A stretch of DNA of 64,000 nt from Aradus depressus (lineage: Eukaryota; Arthropoda; Insecta; Hemiptera; Aradidae). The number at the start of each line of letters is the position of its first letter. Positions within the stretch are counted from its first letter, which is position 1. The notes under the pieces were generated by a model, which made no database searches, was not told the origin of the DNA, and worked only from the letters and a program-made list of their open reading frames with translations. A program made the position numbers and the translations under genes. Below, piece by piece: positions 1 to 13,900 of the stretch. The DNA is taken from NCBI GenBank assembly GCA_963662175.1, contig OY759218.1, forward strand, positions 7,804,001 through 7,868,000. Reading direction: 5' to 3'.

Positions 1-459
1 AGAGGATTTCAAGTTCGTCGTTCGCCGAGTACGAGATTTAGATAGTGGACATTGTTTTTTAAAGAGATGGGATTGTTGTTAAGGTACACACTTCTTTCGT
101 AGTCAGAAACTGGCAAACCATTCCTTCTTTCTATTTTTGGAATTGGGGCGAATTATTCAAGCGGTGGTGCATTAGAGGCAGCTATCTAGGGCGGCAAGGA
201 GTATAATAAATTTCTTTATTTGCAATCCCAGATAATCCTTTTTGAAGACATAGATCTCTTTAAAAATATTTTCCATACAAATGAATAACATGTGGTAGTT
301 GAACACACTTCCAAAATAATTTTGAATAAGCCGATAGGAACCGAGGTATTGGATAGAGTAAATAAAGCTTTAGTTTGAACAATTTTGAAAAAAATCTGGG
401 ATTGCTAATTTCAAAGTACTATTTTTACTGATTAATAGAGTCGACTTTATCTTATCAAT
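1..459. other. AT-rich intron or upstream sequence, nothing recognised
   Basis: No exon of ARID4 and no recognisable element. The missing first coding exon or exons of ARID4 are not here. Confidence 0.5.
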
Positions 460-1452
460 GTAGAAGGAATTCAAGGTTCTGTCGTGTAAATGAAAATTCA
501 ATATTTGGCCAACGTTTCGGAAACTATTTATTTCCTTGTTCAGGGCCTTATAATGACTTGACTGGATGTGTGTTGTTAAGGTGTTGAGGGTTTGTGTCCA
601 GTATAGCTCCTGTATGCGTCCTATCATCATCATCATCTTAGGCGCTACACCCCGTCAAGAGCCTTGGCCTCCTCCAGGCAATGTCCCCATGCAGCTCTGT
701 CCTGGGCCAGTCTCCACAAGCCCACCGCACCAAACCGTCTTGCGTCTCTGTTCACAGTCTCCAGCCATCTTCTTCTGGGTCTTCCCACTCTTCTCCTACC
801 CTCCGGTGTCACATTCACGAGTTTCCTGGGTATAAGGTCCTCGTCCATCCGTCTTACGTGTCCAGCCCAACGGAGTCTGGCAACTCTAATCCAGTGCGAC
901 AATTTTGGCTCTGTATAGAGTACGTACAACTCCTGGTTGTATCGGATGCGCCAGACGCCCTCCTCCTGGGTGGGGCCGTAGATCCTGCGGAGTATTCTCC
1001 TCTCGAAGGTGTCAAGATGCCTGTTTTCCGCCACGTTGAGGGTCCACGTCTCCGACCCGTATGTCAGCACTGGCCTCACAAGCATCTTGTACAGCAGCAC
1101 ATTCGTGTCCCTGGGGAGCAGCCGGGATTTAAATTGTGACTGGAGATCATAGTAACTCCGGCTGGCCGCCAGTATCCGCCGGCTCACCTCTGCGCCCACA
1201 TCTTTGGCCCGGTCTATATATGAGCCCAGGTTGACAAAGCCCTTAACCGTCTCGAATGAATACCCGGCAACTTGAAGAGGGTTTAGGTCTCTTGTTCGTC
1301 TTCCACCAATTCTGGACACAAACTCTCAACACCTTAACAACACACATCCACTCAAGTCATTATAAGGCCCTGAACAAGGAAATAAATAGTTTCCGAAACG
1401 TTGGCCAAATATTGAATTTTCATTTACACGACAGAACCTCGAATTCCTTCTA
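460..1452. mobile_element. Inverted-repeat (Penelope-like) unit enclosing a LINE fragment
   Basis: About 140-bp arms, 460-601 and 1312-1452, are near-perfect reverse complements and include ccaacgtttcggaaac. That is the 'toggle' motif seen at the edges of the Penelope-like element at 9728-11019 and other hairpins here. Between them lies a LINE reverse-transcriptase C-terminal fragment in antisense. Confidence 0.6.
645..1319 (-). pseudogene. LINE reverse-transcriptase C-terminal fragment
   Basis: Open for about 225 codons. Contains [45 protein letters not shown] and GRRRVGRPRRRWLE, the typical post-catalytic C-terminus of insect endonuclease/reverse transcriptase LINEs. The polymerase core (FADD/YADD) is absent, so it is a 5'-deleted relic. 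The outer ~8 codons overlap the hairpin arm. Confidence 0.8.
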
Positions 1453-1898
1453 CTATTTTTACATTACTTATTTTTTAAAGTTAGGTCAAAATGATTGCAA
1501 TTACCTGAACGAGCGTTCAATTTACTTTTAGAAATGATATCTCAAATTTCAAAAAGTATTAATCATTTATGGAGAATATTGAAAAGAAAGATGTATGTCA
1601 CTTTTTGCTAATTTTGAAAAATTCAACACCTGATAGTGACCCACTTAACCCTTATATGTCTTATACAGTTGTTCAGTGTTGCTATTGTTTAATTTGTTTG
1701 AAACCTTATAGTACTCTCAGTCGGGCAGAAAGGACGAGCTCTCTTGAAGCTTTTTGCCCTTTTCCAGCTCTAAAATTAATTTTACTGCAACGGCAGTTTT
1801 TCCTTGATTTATTCTTCATTGTACTTTTATTTATTTTAAACTTTTGTTTTTAATAATTATAACTATATAATAATAAGTTTCTGTTTTGTTTTCTTCAG

Positions 1899-1964
1899 GT
1901 TTTGTTCAAACAGGGGCTTGGTTCTGCAACTGTTCAAGATGATTTCATTAAGGGCTCTCTGAAG
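1899..1964 (+). CDS. Arid4: ARID4 exon a: N-terminal Tudor strand
   Basis: Encodes 22 residues beginning [19 protein letters not shown], the segment preceding the Tudor core in ARID4 proteins. Acceptor ttcttcag, donor gtaaaa, phase 0 at both ends. It has no Met start, so at least one more coding exon lies before the window. I searched 1-1898 and saw no matching exon. Confidence 0.85.
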
Positions 1965-4900
1965 GTAAAACAATTGGAATACTTATAATAATAATATTTA
2001 TTTCCTTTAAATCATAAAATATTGATGGGAAATAAACTAATAATAAATAATAGGGAAAATAGATGGTCTGTAAATTTTGTATTCATAATCTGTAAATGTA
2101 CATATTTATTTATTGTTATTATTATTTATTTTCTAGCATGGAGCTATTGTTGAAGCTCGACATCCTGATAAAAAAGATTTTGTGGAAGCTACTATTTCTA
2201 AAGTTCAAGATTGCAGTCAGTACACAGTTGGTATGTATATTCTTTCTACCTCATATTCTTTATTTATTTTCATTAATATTTTGTCAGTTGGTACATTATT
2301 TATGGCCCTTGCTCATCCCTTCTACCGATGTGTTGAATAAATTAATCACAAAAAGTATTGGTATTTCGCCTAATATTACTACTGGTGATATTAAATGAAT
2401 GGTTACTCCCATGTAACGCATCACTCCTAAAAAACGTCGTAATTCTCCTTAATTTTTTACTAGACTTTATTTACTCATATGTTTGTTTAAGGGGCTATTA
2501 AGGAACAATATTATCCATAGGACATGTATTTTCGTTATTTTTTACTATAACACAAGGAAAAGCTATACAAAACCAGAAATAAAGCAGTTTGCTTTAAACT
2601 TGTCATAACGATTATTCAAGATGGTTAACATTCCCAATATCAATATTTGGTGTTATGAAGACGAGCTGCTACCATCGCTGCCAGGAGCATTCCTTCTATT
2701 ATTCGCCTGATCAACTGATGAACACTGTTCTCCCACTGCTCAACTGATGGTTTCTGTTGTTGTTCCAAATTTGCACGTGGTTTCCACCTCTAACTTTTCT
2801 CCCGAACATGTTCTCAGGTAAGGTCAATCGGATTCTTGTCTCTACCTGTCTCTTTTCAGTTAATAGACTGAATGTCTGTCTCATTCAGTGGAAGCTATCA
2901 GTCAGTCTTTTGGTGGCGATAGAGAAGTCGGGAAACCACGGATTTGGCATAGGCTGAGGAGAACAATGTTCATCAACTCAAACATAGAATAATCGCAAAA
3001 ATGCCCCGAAAATGGCTGCCAGGGTACCAGCTCACCTTTGGAACACAAATATTGATATTGGGACTGTTAACCACCTTGAATAAAAGTTACAAGTTTAAAG
3101 CAAACTTCGTTATTTCTGATTTTATATGTTTTTTTGCCTTTCTCTTTTGTGTTGATTGTAAAAAATAACGAAAATACGCGTTCTATGAATAATATTGTTT
3201 CTTAATAGCCAACAAACAAATGAGTAAGTAAAGTGCAGTAAATAATTAAAGAATATTACGACGTTTTTTAGGAGTGAGGCGTTAATTTTATCCAGTTGTA
3301 TACTTCTTCTATTGGTTTCATAAAATTATTCGAGTAACTTTGGTAAGGATCATAAGAGTTAATTACAAGTTTGCCTCTAATTGTTGTTATTTGTCTTTCG
3401 CGTTCAAACCTAGGTCACATCGCAAGCGAATTGTCTTATTGGATAACTAACCGGTTTGATGTACAGTAGTAATCACACAGAATTCGCGAGGATTACATTT
3501 TTAAAACCTCCCGCTATTGTTGAGACCGTAATACATAGTTAACCGAGAGTTGGCTCTTCAGAAAAAACAGTGGGATAAATAGGAATTTTAAAAAATAAAT
3601 AAAAAAAATTATAGATAATTAATAGCTTAAACAAGGTAGAAAGTAATTAAGATAAGATTACAGATACTTATGTATATACTAATGATAAAACAATTAAAGT
3701 ATAACCTGCAGCGGAGGCATTCTCACTACCAAAATTCGAGGGCGCCAGTGGTAGCATGCATGTCTGGTGGGCTCAAGATCGCGGGTTCAAAACCCGGCCG
3801 AGGCTTTTAGGTTTTATATCCAGGAGGTGAAAAACCCTAGAGCACGCCATCCTTTGGACGTTAAGCGATGGTCCCGAGCATGTACGATGTCAGGTACTCG
3901 TTGAAGCCCCAATAACCTAAGTAACTAAACCTGGGTAGGCAACATTTTGGACTCCCAAAGCAGTCGGGCTCATGCCACCAGAGATGAAAGAGTAGTAGGC
4001 GATATGACCTCGAAGTTGAAGCCCGCACATGAATCACAATAACTAACTAACGACTACCTAACCTATCTAACACGTATATTTTCTCGCTCAAACTTATCAA
4101 TCACTCTGATGGTGTAAAGGTATTTTTCTCATTCAGATACGTTTTCAAGTAAAACAGACAAATATATTGAAGACCGCCATATAAATAGGTCCGCAGTCTA
4201 CTGTGAAACTACCTTTTAACAAAGAATAAAAATATGAGGGAATAGGCCTGATTTGTTCGTAGGATGAATAAACGAAGATAAGTAAAAAAACAGGGATCCT
4301 AGAAACCTATTGTCGTGGTGCATTCATTCTCAAATAACACTTTTTTGTAAGTAATTCTAAAAGCACATAATCTATATTAATTTTTAACAACTTAACAGAA
4401 TCATTAAAATGTAGACTACGTATTATATTATAAAATGGTAAAAAAAAAAACAAAAAAAAAATTGCGAATGTTGAGTTAATGTAATTTAAAACACTCGCAA
4501 ATATCGAATTTGAGAATGTTGAGGGATTGAGTATTACATTTTCCAATATTATGAAAATTTTGTTTTTCAGTTTTTGATGATGGGGATATAACTACTCTGA
4601 GACGGACAGCCATATGCCTGAAAAGTGGTCGACATTTTGCGGAAAGTGAGACTCTGGACCAACTGCCACTCACACATCCTGAGCATTTCAGCAACCCTGT
4701 CATCGGTGGCAAACGTGGTCGTAGGCGCACTGGATTGTAAGTATTCTCAGTATTAGTATTATAAAAATCTGATTATTACTACGTTCAAAACTCTCTTCAG
4801 TGTGATGATTTTAGAAATAAGTTGACATTTTCAATGATTTTGTGGCCGTAGAACCGGTGTGTCGCTTATCCTCTCCCACGGCATGTATACCAATTTCGGG

Positions 4901-7900
4901 TGCACAGGGTTTGAATAAATTACATTTTATAATTACAATTATCTAACTTATGGCCATGTGCTCCCGAAATTTTTATTTATGTCGAAGGTGGGTGGTAAGT
5001 GACAAACCGCTACAGCCTCAAAATCATTTAACATGTCAACTTCTTTCTAAAATCATGACTTAAAGGTACTAACCAGGCAAATAACGTTGCTTAAAGTCAC
5101 TAACCTGCTTAAATTTACTAACTGGGTGAAGCAGGGTAACCTGCTAGTAACTAATAAAACTGCCAAACAATATACAAACATATTGTAGGGAAATATATGT
5201 TTAATAAGAATTTAATTGACCAAAAGTTGTGATATATAACGGGAAATTAAAATATTTTTCTTTTCCAATTCTAGCAAAAAAAATTATAGAACATAGTGTT
5301 TGATAAGAAATTGTCTTCCATATTGATTTTGTAACTCCTCCAACCTCCAAGTAAACAGTCCTCCTTCCCACCCGTGTATTCAGGAATTTTGAAATCATAT
5401 AAATCCTAAAACCTAATCGTGGATAAGCAGATTCGAAGTATGAAGTTTAGTTGAAATACAGCAATTCAGCCATTTCCCCTTGATGGTGGAACGAACAAAC
5501 AGACATGAAAGCTAAAAATCACTTCTTTGGTCTGTGTTTTGACCTAAAACGGATAAAACTCAAACAGTTTTCAACAATACTCAATGTACAGACAGCCATC
5601 ACCAAATGTCTATGGCTAATAGTTTTTGAGTTATTAATTTTAGAAAAAAGTTAGTTGTAATTTCAAACCACCATAAAATCAGAATAAAAAAAAAACAGTC
5701 GTACAACATATCAAAATTATAGGAAAATGAACATTTTAAAGTCGTATGTGTGATCATTTCCGTGGAATAATATATTATTATTTATAGTGACGAAAATAGT
5801 GATGAAGACGAATCTTACACTCACTTGAAGGACTTTTGCGACGAAAAAGAGGAAGATATAGGTCGAGTTATTTGTGTTGAAGGGGAGAAGAAGAAGCATA
5901 ATAAAGATAATTGGTTTCCCGCATTAGTCGTTGCTCCTACAGCCCAAGACACTGTACCTATAGATGTCCGGCTGGAATATCTTGTTCGCTCCTTCAAAGA
6001 TGGACGATAGTAAGTTTCACTTTTTAAAATTATTTTATAAAAATTCTTATTTTAAGTTAGGGGTTTGCAATGTTTTGGGCTCACGCTGAACTCAAAATCA
6101 TTAGATTTTCAAGCATGTACCGCAAAGAAAAACGAAATAAGTGAATTAATGATGTATAGCATGTTCTAGAGGTAGAGGTCGCGTGTTTTTGAGCAAAACT
6201 ATATTTAATTTTTTTTTATTTATGTTGCGCATATTTTTTTTAGTGGATTATCGTATGAAACGGTTGTTTGTATCTTAACGACTATCCGTGAATTTATTTA
6301 GCTCAAACAATTATTTTTAAATTTGAATATTAACCCTTTGAAATAAAAATTGTCACATAAAATTCAAAAATTAAAGGGTTAGAAAACCACATTATGGTCG
6401 TCATACTAAAAAACTTTTAAGGTATCATAATATTCCTCATAGCTTAAAGAATTTCTTCAGTTTTGTCAGATTTATAGTTCATATGTAGATGGCGCTGCGA
6501 TCACAAATTTTTCACCAAACATGAATTTTCACAGATTAATTTTCAAAGGTACTTTATATATGTTTTATAATCCTTCATTATTATTAATTTGTATGATGAA
6601 AAAATAGTCGGTCACCATTGACTAGGGTTACCCACGATTTAAAAATATAAGTTCACTTGCGTTATCATTATTGTCTCTACCAATTTTCACTGCTATTGTC
6701 GAGAGAGCTTTTTCTATTTATAATATAATAAAAAACAAAATTAGAAACAGATTGTCAAATGACATGATAAATGCCATCGTGTTAGTAAGGTATTCTTTAA
6801 AACTAAATGGCATTAATTGTATAAAATGTGCACCCTCAGAAGCAATGATAATTAAATGTAATCAAAATACGTAAGACCACCTTGATATTGAAAAAGTAGA
6901 AGAACAAGCGATATGTTCAACCGGATCTAAGAAGGTCAGTAGAAGAGTATAGTATTCGTTTATTTATTTATTTTATGTATTTTTTTTTGTTTTGTATAAT
7001 AAATTATATTTATTATGACTTTCTTGATTTTAGTAGTTTGGTAGTAGTAATTGGTTTTTGTTGGGCGCGCCAGTCCATTATACAATAACTAAATTTTTGG
7101 ATAAATAAATAGTTCATAAGTTCTTAGACTATTATATGCCGAGGCATATCAGAGCTGACTTGAGAACTTTAGTAGTTTGTTTCCTTGTTATATTGACGCG
7201 GTTTGCGAATAACGACGTTATTATATTGACGCGGTTTGCGAATAACGACCTTATTGACCGACTATTCGAATAACGAATGATATTGACGTGTTTTGCGAAT
7301 AACGACCTTATTGACCAACTATTCGAATAGCTTATGTTATTGTTGCGCTTTATGAATAACGACTTTCTTCTTAGGGACCATCGATATGTTCTGCTGTTAA
7401 TTCATTATTTATATGTATATTGATTGAAATTGCAGCTATACCGTTCCGAAAAAGGAAGCAATGGAGTTCACACGAGAAATGGGTTCGAAAGTTGACAACA
7501 CTACTGCAAAAACTGGTATGTTTCTACTTTTTTTTTTTTTTGTAAAATTGAAAATTTATGAATCGCAATTTTGTTTTTGGATTTCCATGGTTTAGAGATT
7601 ATAATAAATTACCTTTTTTGTTTTTAACATAGACCGTATTAATGCTTTAAAATGTATTTTAGAAAATAAATTTTATGTACAGTTGCGTGAGATGTTGCTG
7701 GCCTGCGAATATTTTTTTTTATTTATCATTTTATGCAATTTTTTAATTATATTTTTTCATCTTTTCGTTTGTTTTAGCAGTAGAAAAAGCTTTGCTTTTC
7801 CTTGACAAAGATGAACTACCACCACACTGGGACAGAGACTCGCTCTTTGGCCTAAATGAGTCCATGGTTACTGATAGCGACGCAGGCAATGATGGAGAGG

Positions 7901-10900
7901 TATCTAATTATATGACACATTTTGTACAATTCCTCTGTATTCTTCGATTGTATTCTTGCGTAATGCCTAATAAAGTGCTGAATATCCTTGGTGAGGATTC
8001 CTAGTTCCTAGTTGAGAATAGTTCCTCCGCCTGCTCGGTGGCTCTCCTTTCCCCGGCGCCCCCGGTCTCAGGTGTAGTTACAGAATTATAAAAGAAGAAC
8101 CACTGGGGAAAATAACTTCTCCGTTGGAGTCGTAGCCTCCAAAGGGGGCAGGGGGAGGTTCAGTGATGGAATTAAATTCAGGATGAACTATAGTGAAAAG
8201 TGGTGGTTTGTTTATGATAATAGGGTGTCACATTGAAGTTCAGCCACCCTTTGTTGGAATTTACTTTTATACTAGTTTGAAATATTTACTATTTGCTTAT
8301 AAGATTATGTATCATTCATTACATGATCCAGTAAATATTTACAGAGATTTGATTGATACGTTTCAAGTCAAATTGTAACATAGATATTTCATATTGACTT
8401 TGATGCTTTGAATTTTTTATTTATTATATCAGTTGATGAAAAAATAATAAATGTTTTTTTATGAGAAGTAACAAAAAAGTTTTCCGTTTTCCTGAGAGGC
8501 AAAGTAACCGCTCTCTTTTATAAAATCTATTCTCTAAGAGGTCAATGTAATATTTATTTCAATTTTCGATGATTTATTTTTCATGGAGACGTCCGACGAT
8601 GAGACTAGAGAAGAGAAGGATCACTTCGTGGCTCAATTGTACAAGTTCATGGATGACAGCGGTACTCCCATAAATAAGGCTCCTCTCATCCTTGCTCAGG
8701 ATCTCGACCTGTACAGACTTTTTAAGGTAAACCTATCTTCCCTTATATGAAGGTCATCCCATAAGTAATGTCAGTTTTTCGAAATTATTTCTATTGTTTA
8801 CTTCATTATGTCGATGCCTCTAGACTAGTATTTTCGTTCTACTATGGTGTTTATTGCTAGTTGCTTACTAACCGTATGAGAGTTCAAAAAATGCGATAAT
8901 GCGGCTTCCGTATACTGAAAGGTGGAGGGGATATCTCCGCACCCCTGCGAACCGCCAATGCCGCAGGCTAGGAGAGACCTCCAGTGCTCGAAGATGTTTT
9001 GTCTTTGGTGGGATGATATATAAGGAATTACCTAAAAATTTAGGGTAGGCAAAATTTAGGACTCCCACAGTAGAGTCGGGCTCATGTCCACCAGAGTGAC
9101 GGAAGAGCGCTCTGGTAGTAGGTGATATGACCACGTAGTTAAAGCCCGAGCATGAGTCATAATAACTAACTATAAGGAATTTTCCATTATCCATTTTTAA
9201 AACTTAACTAGACAATTACGAAAGAGGACTACTGGGAACCACTTTGACCGTTTGAAGCTACCTTGGAAGGAAAAACGTCCTTTACTCAATTGGCACGGAG
9301 TTTGATTCCACCAGGACAATGCGAGACCTCATGTTGTAAAAGAGACCCTATAAAAACTCCACCATTTGGGTTGGGAAATAATAAGAGACCCACCATATTT
9401 TCCCGACATAGTCTTCACAACTATCTAATTAGCCAGTGGATGGATTCTTTGGAAGAGGTAGAAGGCAGTCCTTTTATTTCTCTGATCAAATATAATAATA
9501 TTTATTTCCGTTAAAACAACATGGTAATTGGAGACGTCATACAGTTTTATATATATCAAAAATAGCTTATAAATTATATACATAAAATAACAAATATCAG
9601 TAATGTAAATAGTAGGTATCTAAAAAATTAATAATAATAAAAATATTAAACAAAAGAAATAATAGATAGATGTATATGGAAGATCTCTGCCACAAAAATA
9701 AGAATGCAAGCGAACAATTAAAGCTTAAGTAAGTAGATTTATCAGTCCAACATATTTTTTTTTAGTTTTTACCACAACTAGTTTCGGCAATATGCCATCT
9801 TCAGGTGGTGAATCTGAACATACATAAACCAAAAATTAGATTAGAGTTCAACGAGATTTTACAGTTCATGTCAATCATTAACTAATAAATAAATAAGTTA
9901 AAAATAAAATATAACAATGTAAAAATACGTAACAATTATCAAAAGTTCAATAAGTTACAATATTTAAATTAAAACAGTACAATAAATTAAAAGTTTCCGA
10001 ATTAAAATACCTTTCTAGAGATGAGGTCAAGGGACACGTTCGAGTATCATCAGGGACCAGCTGGACACTGGAAGACTCCCACTCCCCAAAACAAAGCTCA
10101 GGAAGGGGGGGTTTCAAATTGAGTTATCCTATTTAAGCAGAGGTCTTTTTTGTTTTTAGACATTTCTTAATTTCTAATTTTTCGAACCAGTCGAGTGTGG
10201 GACCTTTATCTATGAAGTGTAAAAATTCCACATTTTTGTCGGCCAAAAACCTATGACCTGTGGCTATCAGGTGGTCTTTGAAGTCAGAAACTCTACTAGA
10301 CCTGGGTAAATGTTCCCCTATTCTTGTAGAAATCTTTCGACCTGACTGGCCGACGTAGGCAGCCCCACATTCGCAGGTAATTCGGTAGACACCACTTCTA
10401 TCTGGAAACTCAACTTTATCTTTCGGTCTCGAGATGAGGGCCCCTAGGGGGTGGACAGTTTTGAATCCAACACAGAGTCCTTCATTCCTTAAAATGTTTG
10501 CTACTCTACAGGATACATCCCCTATATATGGAATGGAGCAAAAACCCTTCACCTCCCTATCGGGTATCCGGCTACTATACCCTTCCATGACAACAACAGC
10601 CTTTCTTTTATTATTTATAAGTGACTCAACTTGGGACTATACCCATTATTTATAGCTAACTTCTTCATCAAAATTGTTGTCACTGAGGGGTGTCCTCAAT
10701 AGCCTGTCCACCAACCATCTGAAACCTGTGATCTTTTGTGCCCAGGGGTGGTTAGAGTCAACCGGAATCATTATGTCAGTGGTCGTTGATTTCCTAAATA
10801 TATTGAAATTAATGGCATTGTTAATAACTGTCAAATTAAGGTCCAAAAAATTCAAATTACAGCCCCCAATTTCCATCGTGAACTTTATTATGGGGTGTCT

Positions 10901-13900
10901 AGAATTAAGAAATGTTAAAAAGTCATGAAGTTCATCCCTTAAAAAAATATGTTGGACTGATAAATCTACTTACTTATTTAACAAGTTAGTCCACTACATC
11001 TGCCTACCACCAAGTAATAAATTAAAGCTTATGTATGAAACACGATTTTTATATGATGGTTATTTTACTTTTATTTTCTGAGCTCTTCGACTCTTTGAAA
11101 CTTCCAGATTCGTAACTCTAATACCGTTAGATACTTCTAATATTGTTGTGGCTCATTTTTTAAAGAAGAATTTCGTGATTTACCAGATTGAAGCTTTAGT
11201 TAAATCCAATATATACCAGTCATTTTTTCTTTAATCTTAAATGATTTGTTTAATAATTTCGAATGTGGCATTTGAAGTCGATGTATTTTTTCTAAATCCG
11301 AATTGTTCACCAGTTAGCAGTGCAAATATTTAATAATTCAATACTCAAAGATTTCGTTTATAAAGGCAATTTAAAATTTAGAAGTCAAATGGAGAAGTGG
11401 TAGAAAATACATTATTTATTGAAAACGTACGTTTTACATTATTTTATCCTAGAATACAAAAACTGCCATTACTTATGGGATGACCTGATATTTTCCTTTC
11501 TATGTTTCGAAGGTTAAATCCCCCAATAATTGATCCCTTGTAGGAATCTGCCTGCTCGTCTCTGTAGAGACCGGACTAATGGAACTAGGTTTTTTTTTTT
11601 TTTTAATTTTTTACAGGATTGTCACAAAATACGGCTCATAGGCAGGACATCCCCGGAATTTTTTTTCCCTATGAGAAATACAAGGGTAGCGAAAAAACTA
11701 TATTTTGTTGGAAACCTGAGTTGGATGTCATATAATAAACTAGCAGTAATACCCGGCGTTGCCCGGGGAACTTTGACTTTTCTCCCAATATCTCCTATAA
11801 GGCTATTCAATTGTTCCTCGACAGTACATTCATGATGTTATAATTTTCAATTATTCATACGGAATAAGGCTTATAGTCCTTCAACTGTAGTAATGCTAGC
11901 TTTGGAGCTAAAACTTATCTATTCAAAAAGATTCCTCATTAATCATTGCAGTGGTTTTTGAGTTACAAAGATTGCGTGGGTGGATGCTGGGATGGACCAG
12001 ATATTGAGGTACCAATACGCCTATAACCTTCCACAGACGATGACGAACAAATTAAAAAAAAAAATTAATCAAATCCATCAAGCCGTTCGTGAGTTATAGC
12101 GGTACAACGCACAGACATTTTCAGCTTTATATATATGATGTGTCCAAATACATTTTTGCGATGTGTCGGAAAAACTGATATAAACAAATAAAAGCAATGT
12201 ATATGTTTAACATTAATATTGTCAAATTTCACATCTTAAACAAGTTATTGCCTTTTATTTATTTATTGTTTTTTCATATAAAAGCATACTGCGTGTAGGT
12301 ATGTAATATATTTGTTTTCTCAAAATTTTACCTTTGTTATTGCGGCCATGGGAGGCAAAACATACCCTTTATTTGTCCTTGTACCGCTCCCCCTCTTCGG
12401 ACCTCTAACCAACCCTACTTAAAAATATTTTTAAAAAATGCTCAGTAATATAGGACAATTATCCAAGCTTCAATTTTATCCTAGGCTGAGGGGTCAAAAG
12501 AGGGTATTTAAACATTTTTTTATGGGTGTCAATTAAAGGTAGTGTTAGTAGAATCAAAATTTTAGTTTTCGAAATGGCGGCATGAGAGGAGAAAATCTGA
12601 AAGAAAAATCCTCCCCGCCCCCTCTAGCTCGAACAATGTTGACAGAAATCTGAAAAAAAAATCTATGAATTGTCTCATAGGGTAAAGTTATGAATAAAAT
12701 TGTTTCGGATCAAATCGGAATAGTACTTTTGGAGGGGGGAGTGGAGTTCGTTTCGTTCATAGGCTTATTTTATAGTTCAATATTAAAATCTGGCTGAGTT
12801 TGAATCGCTAGGTCTATTTCTATGTTAAATCGGTGGAAGTTTCCATTTATTCTGAATGCATACCAATTTGAAGGACTCTTCAATTAAATAGGAAGAGGGT
12901 ATCTGAATGCGCTTCAACAAACTTTCCTATATTATCTTAAAATGCTCCCAATCTATGAGATTTTTTCCTCTTTCCTTGTTTTTAGGTTGTCCAGAACCTG
13001 GGTGGCTTTAACCGTGTCTCCAACCACAATAATTGGAAAACTGTTTCTCACAAGATGGGATTCGGGCAGAATCCTTCTACAGTAGCTCTTGTGAAACAGT
13101 CGTACAAAAAGTAATGTTATTCGCATGTATATTTTCAATGTTATATTTATGTTTTCACTATTTATTAATTATTTTTAGTTTCTTATTTATACTATACCAT
13201 AAGGAAGTACTGTAATCATGTGAAAATCCGAGATCGAGTTTTCAACGGATTTTCACGTTTTGACCATTTTCAATTCAATTCAATTCTTTATTAGCCTTTA
13301 AGAAATACATCTTTTAGGCTCAGAGTTCGGCCTGATATATACATTATTCAGTTAAAAAAAAGTACAAATAAATGAAAATAGAAAATAATAATAATAATAA
13401 TAAAATACAAAGTAATATAGAACCTAACTGTTAATTAACAAATTAAAACAAAAATAAAAATGGTATTTTATTTGAATACTTCAATGTCCTCTAATTTTTA
13501 GCGCCCTTACTATGTATAGTATAATATTATTGAGGTTTTGGTTGTTTGCAATGTTGAAAAGGGTCTTGTGAGGTTGTGGGCTCTTTAGTGCTTCTACCAG
13601 GTACTTTTTTCTTAATTGGCTGAACGCTGGACACTCCATGAAGAAGTGGTGGATGTCGTCCGGTCGGTCTTCGTTGCAGACACTACAGCTATCTTCCCTG
13701 TTGAAGAGGTAGGTCACACCTCCCACCGTCACTCTAGCCAGGCTTTCTCTACACAGCCGTATCTGAGCCAACACTCGTCCTCTCGATATTTGTCCTCAGC
13801 TTTAAGTAGACGTTGTAACAGTAAATATCCTTGTATGTGAGGTTATAGTTAGATTCGAGGATGTGCTGAATGTCTTTATCGCGGCTCCTTTCTTCAAATC

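Larger units (their letters stand above)
9728..11019 (-). mobile_element. Penelope-like retrotransposon, 5'-truncated, with GIY-YIG
   Basis: Flanked by the 12-bp duplication aattaaagctta (9716-9727 and 11020-11031). Inverted terminal segments at 9727-9758 and 10944-10975 (gtagatttatcagtccaaca and its complement) are the inverted pseudo-LTRs typical of Penelope elements. Coding remains on the minus strand: the RT C-terminus (10646-10876) and a GIY-YIG endonuclease (10133-10588). The edge motif agtttcggcaatatgcc is shared with other hairpins here. Confidence 0.88.

Noticed and set aside
3738..3815. Functional tRNA gene
   Set aside because: Has box A/B-like sequence but no complete cloverleaf, and recurs as the head of a dispersed SINE.
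8868..9194. 108-residue minus-strand frame with '[20 protein letters not shown]'
   Set aside because: It is the translated SINE body; the same peptide appears at 33696-33881 from another copy.
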